Shown piece after piece: positions 47,202 through 56,960 of a stretch of DNA of 64,000 nt. This stretch comes from Gracilibacillus lacisalsi DSM 19029 (lineage in GTDB: Bacteria > Bacillota > Bacilli > Bacillales > Amphibacillaceae): the NCBI RefSeq assembly GCF_000377765.1, contig NZ_KB898667.1, positions 62,001-126,000 on the forward strand. The letters run 5' to 3'. Made by a program: the position numbers and the translations under genes. Within the stretch, counting starts at the first letter, position 1. Every line of letters begins with the position of its first letter. A model generated the notes under the pieces. It ran no database searches. It had not been told where the DNA came from and worked only from the letters and a program-made list of their open reading frames with translations.

Positions 47202-47873
47202 ATGAAAAGCTTTTATCAAGATTGTTTAAAAAGGTTAAAAAGGACAGAAGGAGATGGATGGAAAATGATTACGATAGATGGTGTAGTAGGTGTAGGGAAG
47301 ACAACTTTAATGGATATAGTTGTAAACGAGTTAGGGTATACACCATTTGAAGAACCCGTTGTGAATAATCCGATTTTAGATAGATTTTATTATGACCGTG
47401 AACGGTACAGCTTTCCTTTACAAGTATTCTTCTTGAATGAACGGTTCAAACATATAAAAAATGCTAGTAAATTGAACAAGGCAGTGTTGGATCGTTCTAT
47501 TTATGGAGATGTTATTTTTGCCAAAATGTTAAAGGATAATGGTGAAATGTCTGAAGAGGAATTTAATATTTATTTAGACTTATTCAAAAATATGATTGAA
47601 CACTGCGAGCCACCTGCATTAATGATATACCTTGAAATATCAACAGATGAAGCGATTCGTCGTATTAATAAACGTGGTAGAAGTTATGAAGTTGATACAG
47701 AAGATGCATATTGGGAGAGGTTGAATAAAGAATACAGAGAATATTTTGAAGCATATGACGCTTCGCCTGTTTTGAAAATTAACGTGGACCAATTAGATTT
47801 TGAGAACAATCCATCCGATCGTGAATATATCATCGCTCAAATAAAAAAAGAATTAGATGTACTAAACGTATAG
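47202..47873 (+). CDS. Deoxynucleoside kinase (dNK family)
   Basis: Kinase of 223 residues that phosphorylates deoxynucleosides for salvage. P-loop 'GVVGVGKTTL', the substrate/lid region 'DRSIYGDVIFAK' with the DRS motif and 'RINKRGRSYE' with lid arginines are present. Compared with dGK/dAK of Bacillus it has an N-terminal extension of about 20 residues; ATG 47265 behind AAGGAGAT would remove it. Which base is preferred cannot be told. Confidence 0.88.
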   Translation: MKSFYQDCLKRLKRTEGDGWKMITIDGVVGVGKTTLMDIVVNELGYTPFEEPVVNNPILDRFYYDRERYSFPLQVFFLNERFKHIKNASKLNKAVLDRSIYGDVIFAKMLKDNGEMSEEEFNIYLDLFKNMIEHCEPPALMIYLEISTDEAIRRINKRGRSYEVDTEDAYWERLNKEYREYFEAYDASPVLKINVDQLDFENNPSDREYIIAQIKKELDVLNV

Positions 47874-47956
47874 AACGAGAGTATAAAATTTTGAGCATTA
47901 TCAACTGTGTAAGTGAGGGTGTAGTAGATCCTACTGCACCTTAGTCCTAGGATAAT

Positions 47957-47990
47957 AAAAGACCGTACATGCTCAAACATGAACGGTCTT
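47957..47990 (-). terminator. Terminator of the lipoprotein gene on the minus strand
   Basis: AAGACCGTACATG and CATGAACGGTCTT pair over 13 positions with one mismatch. On the minus strand TTTTATTAT follows. A weaker hairpin for the kinase transcript lies at 47917-47942. Confidence 0.8.
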
Positions 47991-48032
47991 GGTCTGTCTA
48001 AGTTCTTGCAGAGGTAAAGGAAGACTAATCAT

Positions 48033-49124
48033 TTAACGACGTATTATCTTGATCGTCGTCTTATCTTCCTCTTCTCCCTCTTTTTCATAGCCATAGGCGA
48101 TAGTGTTTCCATCACCACTTACTACCACTTTTTTAAGATCTTCTTCTTCTCCAAGTTCAATCGTATAAAATGGAGATGTTTCCTCAGATTCTATATCATA
48201 AAATGTCAGTTCATTTACTTTTTGCATTACTATTTTACCGTCAGCAATTGGAAAGACTTCTGTACCTTCACCAATTTCTTTTTGCTCAAAACTGTCTCTG
48301 TCTGTAATATAAAAGTTAGCGAGGCCTATTATATCTTCACTTCCCGTATATTTTCGTGTGACAGCATATTGATTATCTAACGTTACTTTGACTGAATTAG
48401 CATCCATATCCTCACCAATGAACACTTCATTTAATTCACCTGTTTCCGTATTATAGTGTGAAATTCCTTCTGTGTAACTGATATACAATGATTTTGCATC
48501 ACGTGATAAAGCTAGTTTTGGTTCATGAGTTCGTTCTATTTCACCAAATAGCTCATATAATTCTTCCGTCAACTCATACATCTCTATTTCATCGTTTTGA
48601 TAATCCCATAGATAAAAATTCAATTCATCATATCCATCACTTCTCACTGGAATTAATCCTTCTTCTTCACTTACATACCCTGGTCCTACGTGAAAGAAGT
48701 CTTCAGCTTCAACCGTTTTTAAAAACTCTTCAGATTCCCCTGTTCGCGGATCATATTTCACAAGAGTGTATGGAGTTGTTTCATTATTCTGGTCATTTAT
48801 AGTTGAATAAATGTTACCTTCAGGATGTAAATAAGAAAAGTGATCAAAGGTTTCCATATCAAGTTCTTCAGTCTCTCCATCAACCCAAACCTTCATCCGA
48901 TCTGGTTCGCTAAGACTTTCATCCTGTTCCCCATAATTTAAAATTTCACCATCATCGCTTATGAAAAAATTATGCGGTGCAAGATGACCTTCTACATCAA
49001 TGGAAGCTATCTCTTTAAATTCACCTGATCCTCCTTTTGACCCTGAAGCGTCATCACTACCGCATCCAACTATTCCAAAAAGCAAAATAATAGATAGTCC
49101 CGTAAAAATATTACATAGTTTCAT
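48033..49124 (-). CDS. Lipoprotein with beta-propeller-like repeats
   Basis: Lipoprotein of 363 residues. The signal ends in IVGC with Cys21; a Gly/Ser linker follows. The rest has repeated patterns such as 'LALSRDAKSLYISY' and 'VVSGDGNTIAYGY', typical of WD40/TolB-like propeller blades. ATG 49124 has AAAGGGGA; an upstream in-frame start at 49142 has no site. Function unknown; monocistronic. Confidence 0.8.
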   Translation of the reverse strand: MKLCNIFTGLSIILLFGIVGCGSDDASGSKGGSGEFKEIASIDVEGHLAPHNFFISDDGEILNYGEQDESLSEPDRMKVWVDGETEELDMETFDHFSYLHPEGNIYSTINDQNNETTPYTLVKYDPRTGESEEFLKTVEAEDFFHVGPGYVSEEEGLIPVRSDGYDELNFYLWDYQNDEIEMYELTEELYELFGEIERTHEPKLALSRDAKSLYISYTEGISHYNTETGELNEVFIGEDMDANSVKVTLDNQYAVTRKYTGSEDIIGLANFYITDRDSFEQKEIGEGTEVFPIADGKIVMQKVNELTFYDIESEETSPFYTIELGEEEDLKKVVVSGDGNTIAYGYEKEGEEEDKTTIKIIRR

Positions 49125-49447
49125 TCTTTTTCCCCTTTCCATTCTATATCCTGAATAAGAATACCATAACTTTCCATTATGCTATATAGTATAAAAGTTT
49201 CATTTTTTTCCAAATATTATATTTGTAATAGAAAGGGAATTATAGGAAGAAAACAGTTTCTACCTTCCAAAAAATTACAAAACTTCGCATAACCCATGTA
49301 AGCCAACTACAACATTATAAAATGGCAGCCTGTTAACCTTGGTATCCGTTACAGCAAGAAATGGAAAGTATAACGAAAACTTTTCCATTATTTTATAAGT
49401 ATACAAAGTTATTTAAAAGGAAAGGAGGATGAATTACTTCAATCATA
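49125..49447. other. Gene-free region between a lipoprotein gene and the araC-type gene
   Basis: 323 bp, AT-rich, with the lipoprotein promoter presumably at its left end. AAAGGAGGATG at about 49420 looks like a binding site but its frame is only 16 codons and the spacing is zero, so I call nothing. Confidence 0.5.
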
Positions 49448-50317
49448 TTAAATATCAGTATCCATTTGTAACTTTTTGATCGGAGTATAGATATGGTAAG
49501 TGGAGTCCAGTTGGTGAATGTCTTCAAAAACTTGCACAAGTTCGATATGAGAATCTCCTGATTCTTGTTTGGAGATTTTTAAAAACCTTGCGTAATCCGT
49601 TTTTAAAACCTCGCTGATATCAATTAGGTCACCAGAATATTTGAACTTAGCACAAAAAAGCTGCGGTACATTCACGGTGAAAAAGTGTGGGTGATCTATT
49701 TTTATATCCTGTGAAATTCCAAAGAGAACCTTGAAACGAGTGGAATTCGGCTGACAATCTGAATAGATGACATAACATGATCCTTGAATTGCTTCGTCAA
49801 TATTGTTTAACAGCAATTTGGAATGAGAGCGAATTTTTGATCTATAATCTTCTGTTGCTAGATCCACTTCAAAAGCAATTCCATTCAACTCAATGGTTGG
49901 AAATTCTGTAAGGGTAAAATCGGTAACAATATCACCATTGATGTTTTTAATAGGTCTTTTTACAACTGGAGGGATAGATCTTTGTGGTAGCTTACCATCA
50001 TTTCCTCTTAGAGAACTTGGTGTAATACCATATTGGCGTTTAAAGGCACGGGTAAAGGATGATTGCGTTCCGAAGTTAAGTTGATAAGCAATATCTGTGA
50101 GGGATAAATCATCGTTTTGCATTAATTTTAGGGAAGCATTCAGTCTTCTGGTTAAGATGTAATGATTTAATGAGTACCCCATCATCGCAGAAAAAAGTCT
50201 ATGAAAATAGTATTTGGACATGTTGAAAGAATCAGCTACAGACTCCACGGATAATGGTTCTTCGATATTGTCTTCAATATATTTTAAAGCACGCTCTATA
50301 ACTTCATAGTGATCCAT
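49448..50317 (-). CDS. AraC family regulator with GyrI-like effector domain
   Basis: Regulator of 289 residues. The double helix-turn-helix is at the N-terminus ('ESVADSFNMSKYYFHRLF', 'DIAYQLNFGTQSSFTRAFKR'). Residues 130-285 form a GyrI-like (AraC effector-binding) domain that would bind small drug-like molecules. It is divergent from the DUF4386 gene 74 bp away, which is its most probable target. Confidence 0.9.
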   Translation of the reverse strand: MDHYEVIERALKYIEDNIEEPLSVESVADSFNMSKYYFHRLFSAMMGYSLNHYILTRRLNASLKLMQNDDLSLTDIAYQLNFGTQSSFTRAFKRQYGITPSSLRGNDGKLPQRSIPPVVKRPIKNINGDIVTDFTLTEFPTIELNGIAFEVDLATEDYRSKIRSHSKLLLNNIDEAIQGSCYVIYSDCQPNSTRFKVLFGISQDIKIDHPHFFTVNVPQLFCAKFKYSGDLIDISEVLKTDYARFLKISKQESGDSHIELVQVFEDIHQLDSTYHIYTPIKKLQMDTDI

Positions 50318-50391
50318 AATTAACGCCTCTAATCCTAAATGGTTGTGTAATTATTATATCATAGGTGAATTATTTTAAGGAGGAAAATAGT

Positions 50392-51078
50392 ATGACAAAA
50401 GACAGAATGAATGGAATGATTTTAGGTATTTTATATATTTCAGCTGCGGTTACCTCAATTATAGCTGTTATTCTTTATGATCCAGTTTTATCAGAACAAT
50501 GGTATATGGCTGTAGGCAATGGGCTAGAGGTACAAATATTAATGGGTGTACTAAATGAAATAGCTTTGATTGTATCCATGATAGGAACCGCTGTATTATT
50601 CTATCCGTATCTGCGTCACTGGAACGAACATCTTGCTTTAGCTCAATTTAGTTTTCGTTTTATGGAAACCGTCTTTGTTGCTATAGGTACGGTAAGTATT
50701 TTAGCTCTTTTACAATTGAGTATTTATCATGATGCAGGTCAACTAATCAATGATGATACTGGTTATATGTTGCAAGCTGTTCACCAGTGGATATTTATTT
50801 TAGGACCTAACTTAATGTTAGGGATCAACACGTTCATGTATAGTTATATATTGTTCAGAACGAGACTTATACCTCGACCATTAGCAGGATTTGGCATGAT
50901 CACCGCTATTTCAGTATTTATTGCTGGGATGCTGGAAATGTTCGGAGTGGTGGAGCAATGGTCAACAGCAAAAGCTCTGATCGCTTTACCAGTAGGTGTT
51001 TATGAAATAAGCTTGGCAGTCTGGCTGATTGCGAAAGGATTTAATAGGCAGATGCTTGAAAAATTAAAAGCGAATTAA
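50392..51078 (+). CDS. DUF4386 family membrane protein
   Basis: Protein of 228 residues with about six membrane segments; 'RFMETVFVAIGTVSILALL' and 'RLIPRPLAGFGMI' are family-typical. ATG 50392 has AAGGAGG; a longer frame from 50365 contains that site. Function unknown. The divergent AraC/GyrI regulator suggests induction by a small molecule. Confidence 0.85.
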   Translation: MTKDRMNGMILGILYISAAVTSIIAVILYDPVLSEQWYMAVGNGLEVQILMGVLNEIALIVSMIGTAVLFYPYLRHWNEHLALAQFSFRFMETVFVAIGTVSILALLQLSIYHDAGQLINDDTGYMLQAVHQWIFILGPNLMLGINTFMYSYILFRTRLIPRPLAGFGMITAISVFIAGMLEMFGVVEQWSTAKALIALPVGVYEISLAVWLIAKGFNRQMLEKLKAN

Positions 51079-51123
51079 TGGTTTAATTTTGCTGAAGAAA
51101 AGCTGAAAACTAAATAACTAATC

Positions 51124-51165
51124 AAATAGCATGCCAAATCTTACATGGAGTGGTATGCTATTTTT
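51124..51165 (+). terminator. Terminator after the DUF4386 gene
   Basis: AAATAGCATGCCA and TGGTATGCTATTT pair over 13 positions with one G-T, then TT. Confidence 0.9.
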
Positions 51166-51200
51166 GGTGATGCTTCAATAAAGAGGGGAACGAGGGAGTT

Positions 51201-51635
51201 ATGTTCAGAAGGTTTTTGTTTGTTATTCTTTTGGGGATTGTTCTTTTAGTTGGATGTAATTCGAACTTATCTTTGTCGCTCACTGAAAAGAGTGAAGGTA
51301 GTCTTAGCAAGGATATCCAATCGTTTTTTCATGACGTTAACGAACAAAATGGTGTTCACCTCTACTTTGATAACCAAAATAGCTCTATCTTTGTATATCT
51401 CAACGGTTCGAATGTAAAACAAGGTGAAAAGGCTGTTCACTTTACTAATTTTAATGTCAAAGCAGATCGTGAAACAATAAGTTTATCATATGAAAGTGAT
51501 CAAACGTTGAATTATTCAGATGAAGCATTCAGCAATGAGTTGTTTTATGAGATAAACGTAGATAAAAATTATGAGACTATTAAACTTTTTAATAATGGTG
51601 AGGAAACTCATTTCGGATCTATTTCAGGGAATTAG
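51201..51635 (+). CDS. Small lipoprotein of unknown function
   Basis: Protein of 144 residues. Signal peptide with lipobox LVGC, Cys19. The mature part is polar with alternating beta-like segments and no recognised domain. GAGGGAG stands before ATG. It has its own space after a terminator; it may be co-transcribed with the EamA transporter 55 nt downstream. Confidence 0.72.
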   Translation: MFRRFLFVILLGIVLLVGCNSNLSLSLTEKSEGSLSKDIQSFFHDVNEQNGVHLYFDNQNSSIFVYLNGSNVKQGEKAVHFTNFNVKADRETISLSYESDQTLNYSDEAFSNELFYEINVDKNYETIKLFNNGEETHFGSISGN

Positions 51636-51689
51636 TAGATTAACAGGTCTCAAGACACCAAGCGGTTAGCTAGGAAGGAAGAAAGAAAA

Positions 51690-52643
51690 GTGAGTATTCA
51701 ATCTGCAGAAAAGAGCAAAAAAATTTATTTTCTATTATTTTTGGTTCCACTCTTTTGGGGTGGGGCTTTTGGAACAGCTCAACACGTTATTACGGAAATT
51801 TCGCCACTAATAGCAGCAACATTACGATTTGGTTCCGCTGGACTGTTATTATTGATTATTGTATTACTACGCGGTGAATGGAATTGGACAGTATTAAGAA
51901 GCCGATGGTTAGGTCTTTTTCTGATGGCAATTACGGGAATATTCAGCTATAATGCTTTCTTCTTTATTGCTTTAAAATATACCAATGCGGTTAATGGCTC
52001 TTTAATTATGGCAACTTCTCCTGTTTTCATTACATTAGGGGCGATTTTCTTTTTGAGTGAAATATGGAATAAACGTTTAGGAGTTGGCTTATTTCTATCG
52101 TTAACAGGTGTATTTCTTGTCATTATGCAAGGGTCCTTTCAAACTTTACTTTCCCTCTCCTTTAACAAGGGGGATTTATTGTTTATGGCGGCTTTAGCTA
52201 GTTGGGTTATCCACGGGTTAATAGGAAAAGTTGTGATGCAAGGTGTTTCTCCATTATTTACAACAACTATTACTACTTTAATTGGTTCGATCTTTCTTGC
52301 GATAGGCTCATTTTTTGACGGAGAATGGAAAGCGGTATTAGCTATGTCTGGTCAATCATGGCTGGAGATGATCTATATGGTTGTTTTTGCAACCGTCATT
52401 GGTTTTCTTCTTTGGAATATGGGGATTCACCAGATTGGTGCGAGTAAAGCGAGTATTTACATGAATCTTGTTCCGATTAATGCTGGCTGGATTGCTGTAC
52501 TGTTGTACGGAGAGCGTATAACGTGGCAACAACTTTTTGGTATGATACTGGTTATAACTGGAGTATTTATTGCTACATATAAGAATGGATTAAAGAAACA
52601 AAAAATAGAGAAACAAGTCATGATTGAAGATTACAATCAATGA
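51690..52643 (+). CDS. EamA/DMT family transporter
   Basis: Protein of 317 residues with ten membrane segments in two EamA halves ('PLFWGGAFGTAQHVITEISP', 'AALASWVIHGLIGKVVMQG'). Start is GTG 51690 with AAGGAAG upstream. Substrate unknown; DMT proteins export metabolites or amino acids. A terminator follows. Confidence 0.88.
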   Translation: MSIQSAEKSKKIYFLLFLVPLFWGGAFGTAQHVITEISPLIAATLRFGSAGLLLLIIVLLRGEWNWTVLRSRWLGLFLMAITGIFSYNAFFFIALKYTNAVNGSLIMATSPVFITLGAIFFLSEIWNKRLGVGLFLSLTGVFLVIMQGSFQTLLSLSFNKGDLLFMAALASWVIHGLIGKVVMQGVSPLFTTTITTLIGSIFLAIGSFFDGEWKAVLAMSGQSWLEMIYMVVFATVIGFLLWNMGIHQIGASKASIYMNLVPINAGWIAVLLYGERITWQQLFGMILVITGVFIATYKNGLKKQKIEKQVMIEDYNQ

Positions 52644-52664
52644 TGAAATGAATAGCATTTATCT

Positions 52665-52693
52665 AATCACCATCTTGATATGGTGATTTTTTA
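52665..52693 (+). terminator. Terminator after the EamA gene
   Basis: AATCACCAT and ATGGTGATT, perfect 9-bp stem, 6-nt loop, TTTTTT. Confidence 0.93.
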
Positions 52694-52765
52694 TTATCGC
52701 GATCAAGTACTGTGATTGTTGCCCTTTACTCTATGTATAAATCCCGTCACTGAAGAAAAAATAGG

Positions 52766-52788
52766 TTTGTCATCAGCCGTGCGACAAA
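52766..52788 (+). promoter_or_regulatory. Candidate MtlR operator upstream of mtlA
   Basis: TTTGTC (52766-52771) and GACAAA (52783-52788) are perfect inverted arms 11 bp apart, with TTGTCA and TG.GACAA resembling the MtlR half-sites TTGNCA and TGNCAA of Bacillus. It lies about 90 bp upstream of mtlA, a position that suits an activator. No cre site was recognised. Confidence 0.45.
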
Positions 52789-52878
52789 GTTAGTTTTCAA
52801 GTATCTTGAAGGTAGGATAACTGTGTCATATGATTTAATTGAGGGATATAAAAAAACACATGGAAAGGGAGAAATATA

Positions 52879-54789
52879 ATGGCTCAGTCAAACATAAAGG
52901 TAAAAGTCCAGCAGTTTGGTAACTTCCTTAGTTCGATGGTACTACCAAACATTGGTGCATTTATTGCATGGGGACTTATTACTGCGTTATTTATTGCAGA
53001 TGGTTTTCTTCCGAATGAAAACCTTGCAAAATTAGTTGATCCAATGGTGTTTTACTTGCTACCATTGTTAATCGGTTACACAGGTGGTAAATTAATTCAT
53101 GACCAGCGTGGTGGTGTCGTAGGTGCGATCGCTACAATGGGGGTAATTGTAGGTGCACCAGATACTCCGATGTTCTTAGGTGCCATGATTATGGGGCCGC
53201 TTGGTGGTTACGTAATTAAAAAGTTCGATCAAGCAATTGAAGGAAAAATTAGATCTGGTTTTGAAATGTTGGTGAACAATTTTTCAGCTGGGATTCTTGG
53301 TGGACTACTTGCGATTCTTTCATTCTTGGGTATTGGCCCAGCTGTAAATGGATTTACTCAACTACTAGTTGCAGGTGTGGATTGGTTAATTAGTGCAGGA
53401 TTATTACCATTAACAAGTATTTTTATCGAACCTGCCAAAATTTTATTCCTAAATAATGCAATCAATCATGGGATTCTTTCTCCAATTGGACTGGAACAGG
53501 CTAGAAGTACAGGTGAGTCTATTCTTTTCTTATTAGAAGCAAACCCTGGACCAGGTCTTGGAGTTTTATTAGCATTTATGCTGTTTGGAAAAGGTACTGC
53601 AAAGCAATCAGCTCCGGGAGCAGGAATCATTCATTTCTTCGGGGGTATTCATGAAATCTACTTCCCATATGTATTAATGCGCCCGCTGCTGTTAATTGCT
53701 GTTATTCTAGGTGGTATGAGTGGAATTTTCACCTTAGTACTATTAGGTGGAGGTTTATCAGCTCCTGCATCACCAGGTAGTATATTTGCGATTGCTGCAG
53801 TTACACCTGGTAAAGGAAGTGTTTATTTCGCCAACTTTGCTGCTGTAATCGTAGCTACGATTGTTTCATTCGTTGTTTCTGGATTTGTGTTAAAATCAAG
53901 TAAACAAGAAGACGAAGATATTGAAGAAGCTACACAAAAAATGCAAGAAATGAAAGGAAGAAAAAGTTCTGTTGCTGGAGCACTGCAATCTAATCCAGGA
54001 ACGCTTCCGGAAAGTGTAAACAAAATTGTTTTTGCTTGTGATGCCGGAATGGGTTCAAGTGCAATGGGAGCTTCCTTATTACGTAAAAAAGTGAAAGCTG
54101 CAGATTTAGACGTTTCTGTCACCAATACAGCTATTAGTAATTTACCAAATGATGCACAGATAGTTATTACACAAGAAGAATTAACTCCACGTGCGAAAGA
54201 TAAATTACCTAATGCTTATCACATTTCAGTTGATAACTTCTTATCAAGTCCGGAATATGACAAGTTAATTGACAGTCTGCAAAATGGTGTCTCTGAAGAA
54301 CAAGCTGAAATGGTTGAAGAAACAGAAGCAGATGTAACGGCTGCAAATCATGATCACGATGATGACGACTTGTTGCGCGAAGAGAATATCTTCCTTAATC
54401 AGGAATTTGCTACGAAGGAAGAGGCTATTCGTTTTGCAGGTGAAGTGTTAGTTAAAAACGGTTATGTAGAAGAAAGTTATGTTGATGCAATGATCGATCG
54501 TGAAAATGTGACTTCAACTTACATGGGAAATAATGTGGCAATTCCACATGGTACAGAAGAAGCGAAAAAAGCGGTATTACGTTCAGGATTTACTGTTCTT
54601 CAAGTACCTAATGGTGTTGATTTTGATGGTCAAGAAGCAAAACTAATTTTTGGTATCGCAGGAAAAGATGGTACGCACTTAGATATTCTTTCTGGTATCG
54701 CTGTGGTTTGTTCAGATGAGGAAAATATTGAACAGATGGTACAAGCGCAAACAACGAAAGAATTATTAGACATTATCAATAGTAAATGA
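52879..54789 (+). CDS. mtlA: PTS mannitol-specific enzyme IICBA
   Basis: Mannitol permease-kinase of 636 residues with C, B and A domains in one chain. The membrane IIC part spans residues 1-340. IIB has the phospho-cysteine Cys387 in 'FACDAGMGSSAMG'. A linker rich in Glu and Asp leads to IIA with phospho-histidine His557 in 'VAIPHGT'. Many Bacillus species have a separate MtlF; here IIA is fused. AAGGGAG precedes the ATG. Confidence 0.96.
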   Translation: MAQSNIKVKVQQFGNFLSSMVLPNIGAFIAWGLITALFIADGFLPNENLAKLVDPMVFYLLPLLIGYTGGKLIHDQRGGVVGAIATMGVIVGAPDTPMFLGAMIMGPLGGYVIKKFDQAIEGKIRSGFEMLVNNFSAGILGGLLAILSFLGIGPAVNGFTQLLVAGVDWLISAGLLPLTSIFIEPAKILFLNNAINHGILSPIGLEQARSTGESILFLLEANPGPGLGVLLAFMLFGKGTAKQSAPGAGIIHFFGGIHEIYFPYVLMRPLLLIAVILGGMSGIFTLVLLGGGLSAPASPGSIFAIAAVTPGKGSVYFANFAAVIVATIVSFVVSGFVLKSSKQEDEDIEEATQKMQEMKGRKSSVAGALQSNPGTLPESVNKIVFACDAGMGSSAMGASLLRKKVKAADLDVSVTNTAISNLPNDAQIVITQEELTPRAKDKLPNAYHISVDNFLSSPEYDKLIDSLQNGVSEEQAEMVEETEADVTAANHDHDDDDLLREENIFLNQEFATKEEAIRFAGEVLVKNGYVEESYVDAMIDRENVTSTYMGNNVAIPHGTEEAKKAVLRSGFTVLQVPNGVDFDGQEAKLIFGIAGKDGTHLDILSGIAVVCSDEENIEQMVQAQTTKELLDIINSK

Positions 54790-54801
54790 TCCAAAAAAGA
54801 G

Positions 54802-54830
54802 TAGAAAGATGGTATGTTACTGTCTTTCTA
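54802..54830 (+). terminator. Weak hairpin between mtlA and mtlR
   Basis: TAGAAAGA and TCTTTCTA form a perfect 8-bp stem around 13 nt; the following T content is low. It may reduce rather than stop read-through into mtlR. Confidence 0.4.
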
Positions 54831-54876
54831 TTCTGTATATTACCTGAGAATTTAATAAAAGAAACGAGTGGGTAGC

Positions 54877-56955
54877 ATGTTTATAACGTCAAGAGAAAAA
54901 TCAATCATTGATTTAGTAATGAAGACGTCTGGTAAGCACACACCACATTCACTTGCAAGCTATCTTCATGTAAGTGTTAGAACAGTACAGCGTGATTTGA
55001 AGGCTGTTGAAAACATTTTGAAGTCCTTTGAGTTACAATTGAAGCGTACAACCAATGATGGTCTGATGATTGATGGAAAAAATGAGAATATTTTTAAGCT
55101 AATGCAGCAGTTGTACCATGTACATCCAACAGATGAAACACCAGAAGAAAAAAAGCTGCAACTACTCATTACATTATTACATGAAGGATCGTTTTTTAAG
55201 GCGCAAGTGTTGGCAAAACAGCTAGGAGTAAGTGTTACAACGCTTGCTTCTTATTTGGATGATCTGACAGATTGGTTAGCGAATTTTTCGATTGAATTGA
55301 CACGAAAAAGAGGTGTCGGTGTAAGTATAGCTGGTAGTGAAGCGAATATGCGTAAAGCATTAGCAACTTATTTTTTGTTTCATTTCCATGAAGAGCTTTT
55401 AGCAAGTTTGTATCTATTACAAAGGAATAATCAATTAGACGATTCTGTACTCAGTTACTTTTCTCCGGATTACCTTGTCGTAATTGATGAGATGGTACAT
55501 CATTTGTTTGACAGAGGGCAGACAAGATTAGCAGATAATGATTACTTAGGGCTTATCGTACACATAGCAATAACGTTGCAACGGGTAGAGCATGATTTTG
55601 TGTTGGAGGAAGCAACAGAACTAGATGATGAACAATCGACAAGAGCATTTGAGCTAATTAGTCAGTTATGTGACGATTTAAAATCCGAATTATCGATCCC
55701 ATTAACAAAGAAAGATGTTCATTATTTAGCGGTTATTTTAAAAGGGTCCAAATTGCAAGATTCTGAGACGGTAGATTATGACAGTATTATGCTCGGGCAG
55801 ATTATCAAGAATATTATTCAAGATGTTTCAAGCCAATTACATGTTGATTTATCTCGAGATTTTTCATTATTTCAGGGCTTGCTAGCCCATATGGAGCCTT
55901 CGATTTTTCGGTTAAAGCATCAGATGGGATTGTTTAATCCTTTAACAGAGCAAATAAATAAGAAATATCCCGTGTTATTTATGGCTGTTCGGAATAGTTT
56001 GGAGAAAGAATTTCCTGACATCAGCTTCCCAGATGATGAAATTGCTTTTATCGTTCTGCATTTTGGCTCGGCATTATTAATGAATGAAGAGAAGACAGTG
56101 ATACATGCTGTTATTGTTTGTCCAACCGGAATAGGTACCTCCAAGATGCTAGCAAGTCGGATCCAAAAAGAATTTACGGAAATCAATTCTGTCGAGATCA
56201 AATCCATGAAAGAAATGGAAATGTCGAATTTAGATAAGTTTGATCTTGTTATTTCCACTGTCCGACTTCCGTTTGATGATGTTCACTATATCTTAGTATC
56301 ACCGTTATTAAGTGATGAAGACATCGAAATGATTCGCAGCTTCCTGCAGAATAATATTCAACAACTAACCAGTAAGAATGAATATGTGAAGGACAAAGGT
56401 AAAGGAAAGTTACAAGCACCTTCAAGCTTGCAAGATGTTTTACAGGAGATGAAAGATGTTCAAACCAGTATCGAATCCATCTTGAATAATTTACGCATAT
56501 ATTGGAAGGTTAACACCGATTATCAGCAAGTGTTAAAAGAGATGACAGCAGAATTAGAACAAGAAGGATTAATTACAGATGCTACTAAAGTTTTTGAGAA
56601 GCTAGAGGAAAGGGAGAAAGTGGGCGGTCTAGGAATTCCAGGTACGAATATGGGATTGTTTCACTGCCGTGATAACAGTGTTCAACAGCTTATTTTTCAA
56701 GTTTGTCATTTAGAACATCCTTGTGTAATTAAAGGTATGGATGGCAAGGAAGTACAGTTAAAAAATGTACTATTAATGTTATCTCCCGAAAATCTAAGTT
56801 TAAAAGAACAAGAAATATTAAGTCTCATCAGTACTAGTTTGATTGAGAATGATGCAGCATTGATGATTTTTTCGTCATCAAGTGAAGCAATGATTAAAGG
56901 TAAGCTAGAGGAGTTATTTTCAGATTACCTTCAAAATAAATGGATAAAGGAATGA
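54877..56955 (+). CDS. mtlR: Mannitol operon activator MtlR (PRD/BglG-type)
   Basis: Regulator of 692 residues. N-terminal helix-turn-helix domains ('SLASYLHVSVRTVQRDLKAV') are followed by two PTS regulation domains (about 185-400), an EIIB-like domain with Cys415 in 'VIVCPTGIGTSKML', and an EIIA-like domain with His596 in 'GLFHCRDN'. HPr and MtlA phosphorylate such sites to control activity. ATG 54877 is chosen over GTG 54868, which lies within the likely binding site. Confidence 0.95.
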   Translation: MFITSREKSIIDLVMKTSGKHTPHSLASYLHVSVRTVQRDLKAVENILKSFELQLKRTTNDGLMIDGKNENIFKLMQQLYHVHPTDETPEEKKLQLLITLLHEGSFFKAQVLAKQLGVSVTTLASYLDDLTDWLANFSIELTRKRGVGVSIAGSEANMRKALATYFLFHFHEELLASLYLLQRNNQLDDSVLSYFSPDYLVVIDEMVHHLFDRGQTRLADNDYLGLIVHIAITLQRVEHDFVLEEATELDDEQSTRAFELISQLCDDLKSELSIPLTKKDVHYLAVILKGSKLQDSETVDYDSIMLGQIIKNIIQDVSSQLHVDLSRDFSLFQGLLAHMEPSIFRLKHQMGLFNPLTEQINKKYPVLFMAVRNSLEKEFPDISFPDDEIAFIVLHFGSALLMNEEKTVIHAVIVCPTGIGTSKMLASRIQKEFTEINSVEIKSMKEMEMSNLDKFDLVISTVRLPFDDVHYILVSPLLSDEDIEMIRSFLQNNIQQLTSKNEYVKDKGKGKLQAPSSLQDVLQEMKDVQTSIESILNNLRIYWKVNTDYQQVLKEMTAELEQEGLITDATKVFEKLEEREKVGGLGIPGTNMGLFHCRDNSVQQLIFQVCHLEHPCVIKGMDGKEVQLKNVLLMLSPENLSLKEQEILSLISTSLIENDAALMIFSSSSEAMIKGKLEELFSDYLQNKWIKE

Positions 56956-56960
56956 TCATC

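Noticed and set aside
49429-49480. Sixteen-codon frame behind AAAGGAGG
   Set aside because: No spacing between the site and ATG, and the frame lies over the end of the araC-type gene on the other strand.
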